Below are positions 9,974-19,382 of a stretch of 64,000 bases of DNA, piece by piece (the stretch's first letter is position 1; each line of letters opens with the position of its first letter). A program made the translations under genes and the position numbers. Under the pieces are notes generated by a model. That model saw only the letters and a program-made list of their open reading frames with translations. It did no database searches and was not told where the DNA came from. The DNA is from Bacteroides sp. (lineage in GTDB: Bacteria > Bacteroidota > Bacteroidia > Bacteroidales > Muribaculaceae), in the NCBI GenBank assembly GCA_014801815.1, contig JAAVDM010000026.1, positions 16,059 through 80,058 of the forward strand. The letters are read 5' to 3'.

Positions 9974-11476
9974 TTATTTCCATGTGTACGACACGGCACT
10001 GCGTGCCGGAACGGTGGTAGAGAAGTGATGGTTGCCGTCATCAAAGGTAATCGGCATTGACTCCTGTTGGCTATTGCTCAGTACTACGGCATACGAGCCG
10101 TCGGTATTTTTGAATGCCGTGTAGGTAAGTCCGTCGGCTGTAAAGCCTTTTGTGCCGATACGCACTGCATCAGGTTTGACCACACTTGACATATGGGCTA
10201 TGATGTAATAATGCGAATTGCGTGTGAGTGTGGTATAGTCGTGGTTGATATCAACAGCTCCGTAGCATGTCTGACAACCTCCGGGACGGTTGGGACCTTT
10301 CTCATCGTCAAGCATCAGGTTCCACACTATCACACCCTTACACCAGCGGTTTACCGTGCCGAGTGCTACCTGCTCCATATCGTCTATGAGGCGTTTGTCA
10401 AGGTTGCGGCCATCGTTCCATGTGCCGATAGATGTCTCTGTAAACACAAGGTCTTTACCCGGTGTGGCGTTATGTACCACTGTCAGCTCCTCTTTGTCGC
10501 CGCCGTAGTTGTGGTAAGCTGCGCCGTCAAGATGTTCGGCTGCTTCCGGATCTTCGTAGATATTGGAGGGATAACCTTTTTGGTCGGCCATATTATCGTA
10601 GTTATAATTATGGTCGAAAGCATAGATTTTCACATCCAGACCTGCATTTTTGAGAGCCGGCCCAAGTTCTTTCACAAACTCACGTTCCTCTTCCCAGCCC
10701 ATGAAGCACGAAGCACTGTTGCCTCGGTTGAGGGGTTCGTTCTGAGGAGTTACCGAGTAGATCGGAATACCGGCTTCGTTGAAGGCTTTGACCCACTTCA
10801 CGAAATACTGTGCGTAGTCTTTGTAATAATCCGGGTTAAGTTGTCCCGAAGTCCATGAGTTATAGGGCTGACGATCCTGTAGATTGTTGACTTTCATCCA
10901 GCGGGGCGGTGTCCAGGGTGTTCCCATAATCTTCAGATTAGGATTTACAGCCAGTATCTCTTTCAGAATCGGAATTACATAATTTGTTTCTTCCGAAGTC
11001 AGAGCGAAATTCTCTATACCGGGAGTATCACAGCATGTATATTCGCTCAGCGAGAAGTCACTGCAGCCTATTGATACGCGCACATAGCTGAATCCGTAGC
11101 CGTCAGTAGGGGAGAATGTCTCTTTTATGAAGGCTTGGCGGTCTTCGGGTTTCATGCGCATAAGGTTATAGCATGTCGAGCCGGTAACAGCCACACCGAA
11201 TCCGTCCATTGTCTGGTATGTTTCCGAAGGAAGAAGGTAGACGGTAGAGGGATTCATGTTCGACTTGGAACTGAAGTCAAGCCAACTCTCTTTCAAGTCC
11301 TGCGAACGTGATGAAGTCGTGGTTATGACTTTCACATCGCCTGTGGTGGCTGAGGGGGTATCGGGAGTGGTAGGTTTGCTATCGTTGGCCGGTGAAGGAG
11401 TATTCTGTCCGCAGGCGCATACTCCGAGTATTCCGACTGAGCACACGCTGCCGAGTATATATTTCAGATTTTTCAT
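9974..11476 (-). CDS. GH30 glucanase lipoprotein (probable endo-beta-1,6-glucanase)
   Basis: A 500-residue lipoprotein (lipobox GVCAC, Cys22) followed by a Pro/Ser/Thr linker and a GH30 (beta/alpha)8 barrel with a small C-terminal beta domain. The acid/base Glu247 lies in SVTPQNEP and the nucleophile Glu347 in VFTETSIGTWNDG, the conserved GH30 pair. The length and the ending EKGPNRPGGCQTCYGAVDIN block resemble subfamily 3 enzymes, which cut beta-1,6-glucan (pustulan, yeast and fungal cell walls). Placed directly after susD and before the glycan-binding lipoprotein, it is likely the surface endo-enzyme that makes oligosaccharides for SusC/D import. GH30 is certain from motifs; beta-1,6 specificity is inferred from context. 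Confidence 0.9.
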   Translation of the reverse strand: MKNLKYILGSVCSVGILGVCACGQNTPSPANDSKPTTPDTPSATTGDVKVITTTSSRSQDLKESWLDFSSKSNMNPSTVYLLPSETYQTMDGFGVAVTGSTCYNLMRMKPEDRQAFIKETFSPTDGYGFSYVRVSIGCSDFSLSEYTCCDTPGIENFALTSEETNYVIPILKEILAVNPNLKIMGTPWTPPRWMKVNNLQDRQPYNSWTSGQLNPDYYKDYAQYFVKWVKAFNEAGIPIYSVTPQNEPLNRGNSASCFMGWEEEREFVKELGPALKNAGLDVKIYAFDHNYNYDNMADQKGYPSNIYEDPEAAEHLDGAAYHNYGGDKEELTVVHNATPGKDLVFTETSIGTWNDGRNLDKRLIDDMEQVALGTVNRWCKGVIVWNLMLDDEKGPNRPGGCQTCYGAVDINHDYTTLTRNSHYYIIAHMSSVVKPDAVRIGTKGFTADGLTYTAFKNTDGSYAVVLSNSQQESMPITFDDGNHHFSTTVPARSAVSYTWK

Positions 11477-11513
11477 TGTTTGGTTCTGTCAGGTTGTCAT
11501 TATGGTTATTATA

Positions 11514-13049
11514 TCAATAGCCTGGGTTCTGCACGATATTGTCGTTATTGTCTATCACACCCTGCGGAATCGGCATGAGATATGAGTTAGCCGTGAAAGG
11601 TGTTTTAAGTGCATGACGTCCCGGGTCTTTGGCATAGACGGCGTTCATGATTTTTTCCACCATGTCAAGACGGCAGAGGTCATACCAGCGCTGGCCCTCC
11701 ATTGCGAGTTCCAGACGTCGCTCGTTGAGGTAGGCGTTAAACAGATTCTCGTGTGATGACTTTTCAGAGCTGGTAAGAGGTTTCACACCGGCGCGGGCAC
11801 GTACACGGTCTATGATTTCGGCGGCAGCCGCGAGGTTCTGGTTCTCACCCATCAGGTATGCCTCAGCTTTGAGAAGGAGTATATCTGCATAACGGAGTTT
11901 CCACAGCACACTGTATCCTGAGCGGCATTTATACATAAAAGCATAGTTATCGGCGGGGTAGTAGTTGCTCCATGTGCATGAATACCAAACTATCGACTGT
12001 TCTTTACGCTGGGTATCACCGACAGCATCGTAGGCGGATACGAGATCACGTGAGGGAGTCACCCATTTAGCCCATGTGAAGGAGTTATCCCAGTCTTCGA
12101 GACAGCGTCCGAACATCCACGAAGCCCAGTTGCCTGAACCTATAGCATAATGTCCCTCAAGGATTGACTCTACTGTGTTCTCGGCCAGCGGTGTTGCGGT
12201 GAAACCGTCTTTCACGGGACCGTCAACGGCAAAGAGTGTGGCGTAATCCGGTACTAAGGTGAAGCCTTCGGCCTCCAGCTGCTCGGCATACTGAATCACC
12301 TTGTTATAGTCACGGAGTGGTTTCTCGGCATATACTTTGGCCAGCAGGGCACGTGCCACGCTCTTTGAGAAACGGGTCTTGTCGCCGTTGTTGTCAGGAG
12401 CATACTTGACAGCTTCGAGAAGGTCAGCCTCTATCTGCTGATAGGCTTCAAGCTCGGTATTCTGGCTGGGGAAGTAAGCCTGATACGACTCTTCGATATT
12501 GTCAGCGGTGATATTGCCGGCCGGTACGGTTATAATAGGAATATTACCCCACAGTCTTACCATGTCAAACCATATAAGGGCACGGAAAATCTGAGCCTGT
12601 GCGCGGTACTCTTCCACTTCTGCCTGTGTGAGAGAACCATCCTGCACCTTGTCGACATTGACTATAAATTTGGTGGCGTCGGCTGCGTCGGTCATGAAAC
12701 GATCCCAGTCACGAGCAATCACTGAGTTGGAGCCTTCTATAGAGTTATCCTCGAAGGGTTGTACTTCGGCGCCTGTGGTGCCGGCGTAAGCATTGTCAGA
12801 ATGGCTCTCGGCTATGAGCAGCATATCGAGATACCAGTGTTCCTGACGGTTGGTTATCTTGTCATACAGACGCTTCATGTAGCTTTCCACATCAGCACGG
12901 TTGAGGAATACAATTTCCTCCTGTTCCTCGGTTATACCTTCCGTTTTGTCGGAATAGGTGTCAAGCGGTGAATAATCAAGACCACAGGCTGTAGTCATCA
13001 TGAGAGCCAGCGAAAATGCACCCCCAAGTATTATATTGTTAAGTTTCAT
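11514..13049 (-). CDS. susD: SusD-like nutrient-binding outer-membrane lipoprotein
   Basis: A 511-residue SusD/RagB-family lipoprotein (lipobox TTAC, Cys22, then the usual DYSPLDTYS start). It carries family hallmarks: YRAQAQIFRALIWFDMVRLWG near 150, four TPR-like helices, ILLLKAEAYL near 390, NERRLELAMEGQRWYDLCRL near 437-456 and the ending LMPIPQGVIDNNDNIVQNPGY. It forms the lid on the SusC pore and binds the oligosaccharide at the cell surface. It sits 27 bp after susC and 37 bp before the GH30 gene, within one operon. Confidence 0.96.
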   Translation of the reverse strand: MKLNNIILGGAFSLALMMTTACGLDYSPLDTYSDKTEGITEEQEEIVFLNRADVESYMKRLYDKITNRQEHWYLDMLLIAESHSDNAYAGTTGAEVQPFEDNSIEGSNSVIARDWDRFMTDAADATKFIVNVDKVQDGSLTQAEVEEYRAQAQIFRALIWFDMVRLWGNIPIITVPAGNITADNIEESYQAYFPSQNTELEAYQQIEADLLEAVKYAPDNNGDKTRFSKSVARALLAKVYAEKPLRDYNKVIQYAEQLEAEGFTLVPDYATLFAVDGPVKDGFTATPLAENTVESILEGHYAIGSGNWASWMFGRCLEDWDNSFTWAKWVTPSRDLVSAYDAVGDTQRKEQSIVWYSCTWSNYYPADNYAFMYKCRSGYSVLWKLRYADILLLKAEAYLMGENQNLAAAAEIIDRVRARAGVKPLTSSEKSSHENLFNAYLNERRLELAMEGQRWYDLCRLDMVEKIMNAVYAKDPGRHALKTPFTANSYLMPIPQGVIDNNDNIVQNPGY

Positions 13050-13076
13050 TGGTTCTGGTTTTTGTAACAGGTTAAA

Positions 13077-16052
13077 TTAAAATTCGACGTTTACTCCGAA
13101 TACGTAGCTCTTACAATGAGGATATGTACCCCAGTCGATACCCTGAACGGCACCGCTGTTACCCCATTGGTTTACTTCGGGGTCCATACCGCTGTAGTGA
13201 GTGAAAGTCACAAGGTTGCTGGCAGTGAAATAAGGCTGTAGTTTGGCGATACCGAGTTTTCTCATCCAGCTTCCACGGAAATCATAGCTGAGTGATATGT
13301 CCTTGATGCGGATATATGAACCGTCCTCTACGAAGTAGGTTGAATTGTGCATTACGTAACCGGCTTTAGGTACATCGGTTATCTGACCGGGTATCTGCCA
13401 GCGACGCAGTACATTTGTGGTCTGGTTCTTACCGTCATACATACCTTCGGTTTCCATACGTGAGGCGTTATAGATGTCATTACCGTAGCTGCCCTGCAGG
13501 AAGATACTGAGTGAGAAACCTTTGTATGACAGTGTATTGGTCATACCGAAAGTGAAGTCGGGGTTAGGATCACCGATATAGGTACGGTCGCTTGATGATA
13601 TACGTCCGTCACCGTTGAGGTCGCGGTACATCAGTTCACCTGTCTCGGGGTCAACGCCGTCGCTGATGTAACCGTAGAATCCGCCGAGAGCGCGATCCGG
13701 TTCATTGCGTACCACAGGCTCGTTGACATAACCTGATGTTGTTGCGGTAGTGTATATCTTCTGGAGCTGAAGCTTATTGAGTTTATTGCGGTTGAAACTC
13801 ATGTTGAGGTCGGTTGTCCATGAGAATACTCCTTGGAACTGACGGCTTGAAATACCGAACTCGAAACCGGTATTGGTCATTTCGCCCTCGTTACGCTGGA
13901 TAGAGCTGGCCGCTGCGGCTCCTGAAGGTAGAGATACCCACATAAGCATGTCGGTGGTGCGTTTGTAATACCAGTCGGCACTCAGTGAGATACGGTTCTG
14001 AAGCACGGCGAAGTCAACACCGACGCCTGTCTGTGTGGTGGTTTCCCATGTGAGGTCGGTGGTACGCAGGTTTGCTTGTGAGATACCGGGAACAGCAGTG
14101 GCCTGACCATCCTTGAACCATTCCACACGGTCGATATTGTAGCGCTGCAGATAGGCATAATCACCAATACCGTCCTGATTACCTGTCTTGCCCCAGCCGG
14201 CGCGGAGTTTGAGGTCTGAAATCCAGTTGTGGTCAATGAGGAAATTTTCCTGACTCAGACGCCATGCTGCCGACACTGAGGGGAAGGCTTTCCAGCGGTG
14301 ATCGGGGTGAAGTTTCGACGAACCGTCATAACGGAAGTTGACGGTAGCGAGGTATTTGCTGGCGTAGTTGTAGCTTACACGGCCGAAGTAAGACATTATG
14401 CCCCACTGAGAACCGCCTGAACCTGTACCAGTCCAGCTGATTTTGTTGGCGGCGTTGAGTGTCTCGATACTGCCGTTGCGGTAATACTGACCTGATATCC
14501 AGCTGTTGCGGTAGTCAGAATCAGTCCATGAAGTACCGGCCATCACTTCGATATTGTTGTCACCGAAGTTCTGATTCCAAGTCAGCACATTATCCCATGT
14601 GAGTACGGTGTTCTGGTTGCGGTTGTCCGAACCTTCACCGCCCTGCTCGCGTCCGCGTGTGGTGAGATGCGGATCAAGGAATGTGGTGTTGAGAGCATTA
14701 CGGCGGTCAAGAGTGAACTTGGAGTCGAAGTTCAGCACAGGCAGTATCTTGAACAGAAGTTCGCCTGATGCTATGATACGGTTCTCACGGTTGCGGTTGC
14801 TCTGCTCGCGGGCCTCGTTCTCAAGAGGGTGCTGGAGATTAAGACCGTAGAAGTTGTTATAGTATTCTGTCGGGTCCTCGGGATTCCAGATAGGTGCGTA
14901 AGTAGGAGTATTTACTACTGCAAGTACTACGCCGCCTCGGTTTGAACCTGTACCCATTGCTCCACCGCCGTTCGACGAATAGTCGGAGTACATGATGTTG
15001 GTCTTTGCTGTAAGCCATTTGCGAATCTCACCTTCCACATTGGCTCGGAAGCTGTAACGACGGAAGAAGGAGCTTTTGAGAATACCGCGATCCTGTGCGT
15101 AAGTGGCAGACAGGTAATATTTTATTTTCTCTGCTGACTGAGAAATGGCTACCTGATAAGTCTGAGTATTACCGGTGCGATAGGTAGCGTCAAACCAGTC
15201 TGTTTCATCTTTAAGACCTTCGGGAAGGTTAAGTATACCTATTTCGTCCTGCAGAGCTTTGTACTGTTCGTAGTTGAGCACATCGAGTTTCTTGGCCACA
15301 TTGGTGAAACCGGCCTGTATATTGAGCGATACTTTTGCATTCTCACTTTTGCCGTTCTTGGTAGTTATAAGTACTACACCGTTAGCACCGCGTGAACCGT
15401 AGATAGCAGCCGATGATGCATCCTTCAGAATCTGCATGTTTTCTATATCTGTCGGAGCAAGGAAGCTGATATTATCTACGGGTACACCGTCCACTACATA
15501 CAGAGGTTCGTTAGAACCGTTGAAAGATGTTGTACCGCGTACACGTACTGTCATTGTACCGCCGGGAGCACCTGTAGGCGATTGTACGGCTACACCGGGA
15601 GCCTTACCCTGGATAGCCTGCGCAGCCGATATAATGGGACGGTTGGCAAGGTCTTCTTCACCTACGGTCGAGACTGCTGTAGTGAGGTCTTTGCGTTTTA
15701 CCTGACCGTAACCGATTACCACTACTTCATCAAGAGAGCGGTTCTCTTCGTCAAGTACGATTTTCATATCTGTGGCGGCCTTTACCTCTTTGGGAGTATA
15801 GCCCAAGTACTGTATCTGAAGAATCGAGCCTGCCTTGCATTTAAGTGTGAAGCGTCCGTCAATGTCGGTGGCGGTGCCTGTTGATGTTCCTTTTACCTTT
15901 ACGGTTGCTCCGATGAGCGGTTCGTCAGATTGTTCGACCACTTGGCCGGAGGCAGTGATGTCCTGTGCGTAGGCTTGGGTGATACCTGCCATCAGGAACA
16001 TCATCAGTACCGTCAGAAACGGAAAATGCCTTTTGAAGTTGAATTTTTTCAT
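13077..16052 (-). CDS. susC: SusC-like TonB-dependent outer-membrane transporter
   Basis: A 991-residue TonB-dependent transporter. Signal peptide to about residue 29, a carboxypeptidase-regulatory-like domain (ITASGQVVEQSDEPLIGATV onward, about 31-110), the TonB-box region DEVVVIGYGQ, a plug domain with the SusC signature GTTSFNGSNEPLYVVDGVPV, then a 22-strand barrel ending in a terminal Phe (GVNVEF). It imports the oligosaccharide bound by SusD using TonB energy. It is the first gene of the operon, preceded by a 273 bp gap that holds a -7 element and an imperfect palindrome, and then the SusR-like regulator gene. Confidence 0.97.
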   Translation of the reverse strand: MKKFNFKRHFPFLTVLMMFLMAGITQAYAQDITASGQVVEQSDEPLIGATVKVKGTSTGTATDIDGRFTLKCKAGSILQIQYLGYTPKEVKAATDMKIVLDEENRSLDEVVVIGYGQVKRKDLTTAVSTVGEEDLANRPIISAAQAIQGKAPGVAVQSPTGAPGGTMTVRVRGTTSFNGSNEPLYVVDGVPVDNISFLAPTDIENMQILKDASSAAIYGSRGANGVVLITTKNGKSENAKVSLNIQAGFTNVAKKLDVLNYEQYKALQDEIGILNLPEGLKDETDWFDATYRTGNTQTYQVAISQSAEKIKYYLSATYAQDRGILKSSFFRRYSFRANVEGEIRKWLTAKTNIMYSDYSSNGGGAMGTGSNRGGVVLAVVNTPTYAPIWNPEDPTEYYNNFYGLNLQHPLENEAREQSNRNRENRIIASGELLFKILPVLNFDSKFTLDRRNALNTTFLDPHLTTRGREQGGEGSDNRNQNTVLTWDNVLTWNQNFGDNNIEVMAGTSWTDSDYRNSWISGQYYRNGSIETLNAANKISWTGTGSGGSQWGIMSYFGRVSYNYASKYLATVNFRYDGSSKLHPDHRWKAFPSVSAAWRLSQENFLIDHNWISDLKLRAGWGKTGNQDGIGDYAYLQRYNIDRVEWFKDGQATAVPGISQANLRTTDLTWETTTQTGVGVDFAVLQNRISLSADWYYKRTTDMLMWVSLPSGAAAASSIQRNEGEMTNTGFEFGISSRQFQGVFSWTTDLNMSFNRNKLNKLQLQKIYTTATTSGYVNEPVVRNEPDRALGGFYGYISDGVDPETGELMYRDLNGDGRISSSDRTYIGDPNPDFTFGMTNTLSYKGFSLSIFLQGSYGNDIYNASRMETEGMYDGKNQTTNVLRRWQIPGQITDVPKAGYVMHNSTYFVEDGSYIRIKDISLSYDFRGSWMRKLGIAKLQPYFTASNLVTFTHYSGMDPEVNQWGNSGAVQGIDWGTYPHCKSYVFGVNVEF

Positions 16053-16127
16053 GTAGGGTGTCAGTTAGTATTATTGAGTTTTCTTTTAAGGGTAATCATG
16101 TTCTGCAGTCCATAAGATACTGAAGAA

Positions 16128-16157
16128 GCGGCGTACGCTTCGGGAAGCGCACGCCGC
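16128..16157. promoter_or_regulatory. 13-bp imperfect palindrome at the susC transcription start
   Basis: GCGGCGTACGCTT (16128-16140) and AAGCGCACGCCGC (16145-16157) are inverted repeats with one mismatch and a 4-nt CGGG centre. The distal arm abuts the minus-strand -7 element, so the palindrome covers the expected start site and first transcribed bases. It may be an operator for the SusR-like regulator or a structure at the 5' end of the susC mRNA. Confidence 0.55.
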
Positions 16158-16164
16158 AAAATTA
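16157..16164 (-). promoter_or_regulatory. Probable -7 element of the susC promoter
   Basis: TAATTTTG on the minus strand matches the Bacteroidetes -7 consensus TAnnTTTG, about 105 bp upstream of the susC start. No TTTG box is seen at the usual -33 spacing, which fits an activator-dependent promoter. Confidence 0.5.
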
Positions 16165-16292
16165 GATACTCTATTTATTGTATAAAATAGGCGGTAGACC
16201 TACAAGTAAGAAAACAGTAAGCCAAGTAAATTTTTAGATTCTTGTTATCAGCTATTTATATTGTTGTCGCTATACTAAAAAGTAAGGTTGTC

Positions 16293-16313
16293 GGGGTCTT
16301 GTAACATGACCCG
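16293..16313 (-). terminator. Hairpin after the SusR-like regulator
   Basis: GGGTC (16294-16298) pairs with GACCC (16308-16312) with extra flanking G-C pairs, 13 bp past the regulator stop; the minus strand downstream is T-rich. Probably a weak terminator that separates the regulator from susC. Confidence 0.4.
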
Positions 16314-16325
16314 GAGGGGTGTTTT

Positions 16326-18086
16326 TCAGGGTTTGAAACGGCCGAGTACTTTCACAGTCTCTACAAAATCTTCTTTTGCGATGTGTGATTTGTTTCGTAC
16401 CCGGAAGCGGTTGTTATAGACTGTCTGAGGCGAACAATGCAAAAATTCGGCAATCTTCACACTGTCGTTTATACCGAGCCGGACAAGTGCGTAGATGCGT
16501 AATTCGGTGTTGAGAAGTTCTCCTTCCTTCGGGTGTATCTGCTCCTCGGGTTGCAGCAGAGTGTTGAAATCCTCTATAAAGTTAGGGTAGATATTCAGGA
16601 ATATCGAGTCAAAACTGTGATAGAATTCCTTTAGTTGTTCTTTGGCTACGCCGGAAGTGTCAGCCATTTTGGCAATCTCGTCATATTTCTTCATTTTGAG
16701 TTTTACCTGCAGACTCTTTCGGAAATCTTCATGTTTCTTGATATAATTTGAACACAGTGCGAATACATATCCGAGATATTCCTCCTTAATATAATTGGCT
16801 TCGGATAGTTTCTCATTGCTCTTTTTAAGACGCTCATTAAGTTCATTGAGTGCTTTGTTGACTGATTCTATCTCGTCATGTGCCTTCGAGAGTTCGGTCA
16901 TATTGATATTGAGCTTCTTGTTTGCTTCGTTCAGACTGCGTTCTTTGGCCCGGATAGTGCGCACTGACTTTATAAGCACAACGATGACAGCAAGGAGTAT
17001 TACTGACAGTATGGCCACTATTATAAGGAATGTGCGGGTACGTTTCTCCTGCTTCGTGAGACGCTGCTGATAAGCACGCGAAATTTCATCGAAAGCCTGT
17101 AGCTGCCCGGCCATTCTGACACGGTTTGGATATTGTACTGATGCGCGAATGCCGGCGTTGAGATAATTGTATGCTCTTATTATATCACCTTGCTTGAACA
17201 TCTCATTGGCAAGTTCTTCGAGAGATGCTATATCGCGGTTACTGCTTCTGAGGTCTGCGATAGCGGAAGCTGCCATGTAAGCGCGAGCCTCGTCATTGTG
17301 TCCGTTCTCACTCAGCAAACGTGAGAGCATATAGGCAGCCATAGCCTCCTGACGACTATCCAGTTCGGAGGTCTCAAGGTCTGAGCGTAGCTGGCGTATC
17401 AGCTTCTCTTTCTCGGTCTTGTTGTCGGAGCCGACATATTTCCAGCCCATAAACCACAGATAATCTTTATCCTGAGGTGTAATTATGGCTGCAATGGAAT
17501 CCTTATATAGCTTTTCCTTATTGTAGTAGCTCTTGCTGAGGTTACTTTTTATGGAGAAATTGCCGAGATGACTATACAGATATACCATCTGACCGTAATA
17601 TTCGAGACGTGTCTCACGGTCGAGTTGCGACCCGGAAAGTCCTGCCACTACCTCAAGAGCTTCTTTCAGCAATCCGGAAGCGGCCATGACAAAACTCTGG
17701 CGAATCTTACATTCTGCCAGCCATCGTGCATTGTTATTCTTTTCGGCAAGGTCCTGCGCGAGCCGTATATACTTCAGCGCTGAATCGGCCGAAAGCGTTT
17801 TATATTCATTATACAGTACTCCGTAGAGTATGTATTTCTCTTCATCGCTCTTTCCCTGCCCGACTTTCTCTTTGAGCGAATTGAAGCGCTTAAGGTTGTC
17901 GCGGTCATAAGCATCGAGGTTCATAAGTGTCGAGTCAAGCCGGGAGAACATACGCTCCGCAAACTCGCTACCTGTTGTCTCTTTACCCTGCACACCGCAT
18001 GTAAAAATCATTATTAGTATAAGCAAAGAGAAGAGAACAACCGGTTTTATAATTTCAGAAATGAGTTTTTCAGATATTGCTTTCAT
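16326..18086 (-). CDS. SusR-like membrane-spanning transcriptional regulator (TPR, TM, coiled coil, HTH; DUF6377)
   Basis: A 586-residue inner-membrane regulator. An N-terminal hydrophobic segment (about 14-32) leads to a periplasmic TPR region (about 60-330). Then come a membrane helix (TFLIIVAILSVILLAVIVV, near 345-367), a heptad-rich coiled coil (about 375-430) and a cytoplasmic C-terminal part ending in a LuxR-like HTH (ELRIYALVRLGINDSVKIAE, then FLHCSPQTVYNNRFRVRNKS). This layout matches SusR and the DUF6377 family, which sense an imported sugar in the periplasm and activate the neighbouring sus operon. It is transcribed in the same direction as susC and separated from it by 273 bp. I infer that it activates the susC promoter. 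Confidence 0.88.
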   Translation of the reverse strand: MKAISEKLISEIIKPVVLFSLLILIMIFTCGVQGKETTGSEFAERMFSRLDSTLMNLDAYDRDNLKRFNSLKEKVGQGKSDEEKYILYGVLYNEYKTLSADSALKYIRLAQDLAEKNNNARWLAECKIRQSFVMAASGLLKEALEVVAGLSGSQLDRETRLEYYGQMVYLYSHLGNFSIKSNLSKSYYNKEKLYKDSIAAIITPQDKDYLWFMGWKYVGSDNKTEKEKLIRQLRSDLETSELDSRQEAMAAYMLSRLLSENGHNDEARAYMAASAIADLRSSNRDIASLEELANEMFKQGDIIRAYNYLNAGIRASVQYPNRVRMAGQLQAFDEISRAYQQRLTKQEKRTRTFLIIVAILSVILLAVIVVLIKSVRTIRAKERSLNEANKKLNINMTELSKAHDEIESVNKALNELNERLKKSNEKLSEANYIKEEYLGYVFALCSNYIKKHEDFRKSLQVKLKMKKYDEIAKMADTSGVAKEQLKEFYHSFDSIFLNIYPNFIEDFNTLLQPEEQIHPKEGELLNTELRIYALVRLGINDSVKIAEFLHCSPQTVYNNRFRVRNKSHIAKEDFVETVKVLGRFKP

Positions 18087-18183
18087 AATGTGCGGCTAAA
18101 TTACAAAAAATCCGACATTCCTGCAATATCTTCCCGTTTAGCTTGTCATTCCATAGTTTTTCTGCTGACAGTAAAGGTCAAAA

Positions 18184-18240
18184 ATAAACGCCTCTGCGGA
18201 CAGAACAATACAGTATCATTCTGTCCGCAGAGGCGTTTAT
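18184..18240. terminator. Perfect 22-bp-stem terminator hairpin
   Basis: An AT-flanked GC-rich arm at 18184-18205 (core CGCCTCTGCGGACAG) is perfectly repeated in inverse at 18219-18240, loop 13 nt. On the minus strand it is followed by TTTATTTTTG. It lies 17 bp past the DUF4595 gene stop and ends that transcript. Confidence 0.8.
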
Positions 18241-18256
18241 GAGTATATCAGATTTC

Positions 18257-19204
18257 TTAACGGTTACGTAGAATCTTGACTGTGCTTCCGTCAGCGTTAC
18301 GTATTATGTTCAGACCTTGCCCGACAGTAGTACGACTGATCCCGTCAGCTCCGTAGATAACCGGAGTCTCGTCAGTCTCACCTGTTATTTCTTCTATGCC
18401 ACTGACATCGGTCCATGTGAAAAGCATGGTTTCGTCACCCACAACCAGTTTGGTCGGGTAATTGTCCGTATCAAGAGTCCATACAAACGACTCGGTTTCT
18501 ACAGAATCCTCGTCGCGCACTGTTACACCGGTCGGCAGTTCAGGTGAGGCAATGCCCAACAGTCCTGCGAAATAGGTATATTCCAGCACTTCAAGGTCAA
18601 TACCGAAGATTGTGTCATAGAACATCAGTTCTCCGGTATTAGGTACTCCCGTATAAGTTAAGTTGGCTGTATAGTCCTCTTCGATTATGCCGTTCTCAGT
18701 CTCTATACATCTGACTTGTGTCAGATTGCCTGATGTATATGTGAGTGTATATTCAAGTGTCTCGTCATTCTCGACAATACGTGTGCCTGTCAGGTGTCCG
18801 GCTTCATCATATTCAAATGTAATGGCCTCGCTTTTACCTGTATATGGATATTCATATTCCGCACGTTCAGCATATCCGTTGTCACCGATATAGAGCGTTA
18901 CTGAGTACTGTTGCCTCATAGGTCCTTCGGCTGTCACCTCCACTTTTTTCTGTGTGGCCAGATTATCATAGTGGAAGGTGACAATACTTGTCTCTCTGTC
19001 TGAATTATCTTCTACAGTTCTGAGACGTCCTTCAAATTCTCTACCTTCTTCGTAATAATCGTACGAAGCAGTTTCGGTAGGCTCACCCGGTTCCGAAAGA
19101 GATGTAGACTTCAGTTTCCGTTCGGCACCTACAATATCCTGTACCGACAGTGTTATCAGTAAGACAGCTGATAAGCATCCGATAGTTGTAAATTTTTTTT
19201 TCAT
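18257..19204 (-). CDS. DUF4595-like exported YD-type protein with Por-like tail
   Basis: The ORF track begins at 19243, but the signal peptide starts at the internal Met at 19204 (MKKKFTTIGCLSAVLLITLS), giving about 315 residues. The middle part is made of short beta-strand repeats rich in Tyr, Asp and Gly (for example VTFHYDNLATQ, ITFEYDEAGHLTGTRIVEN, LTYTSGNLTQV), typical of DUF4595 proteins related to YD/RHS-type sheets. The last 35 residues (VYGADGISRTTVGQGLNIIR, then NADGSTVKILRN) look like the short sorting tail found on exported proteins of this group. It is monocistronic, between a terminator and an AT-rich gap. No enzymatic function is indicated. Confidence 0.7.
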   Translation of the reverse strand: MKKKFTTIGCLSAVLLITLSVQDIVGAERKLKSTSLSEPGEPTETASYDYYEEGREFEGRLRTVEDNSDRETSIVTFHYDNLATQKKVEVTAEGPMRQQYSVTLYIGDNGYAERAEYEYPYTGKSEAITFEYDEAGHLTGTRIVENDETLEYTLTYTSGNLTQVRCIETENGIIEEDYTANLTYTGVPNTGELMFYDTIFGIDLEVLEYTYFAGLLGIASPELPTGVTVRDEDSVETESFVWTLDTDNYPTKLVVGDETMLFTWTDVSGIEEITGETDETPVIYGADGISRTTVGQGLNIIRNADGSTVKILRNR

Positions 19205-19382
19205 ACTCAGAATAATATAATGTTGATAATAAGATCGGTACACTTTTATGTGACCGGCATATAATTAGTTTTGTACGGCAATATTAATTATCACAACTTC
19301 CTTGAAAGGTGTCTTTTAGCTGTTAAATACTTATTGCTGTCAAACCTTGCATACATCTATAACATAAAAGTATAGCAGTCTG

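Noticed and set aside
10193-10858. 221-aa plus-strand ORF inside the GH30 gene
   Set aside because: Antisense shadow with low-complexity hydrophobic runs caused by the complementary frame of a real gene.
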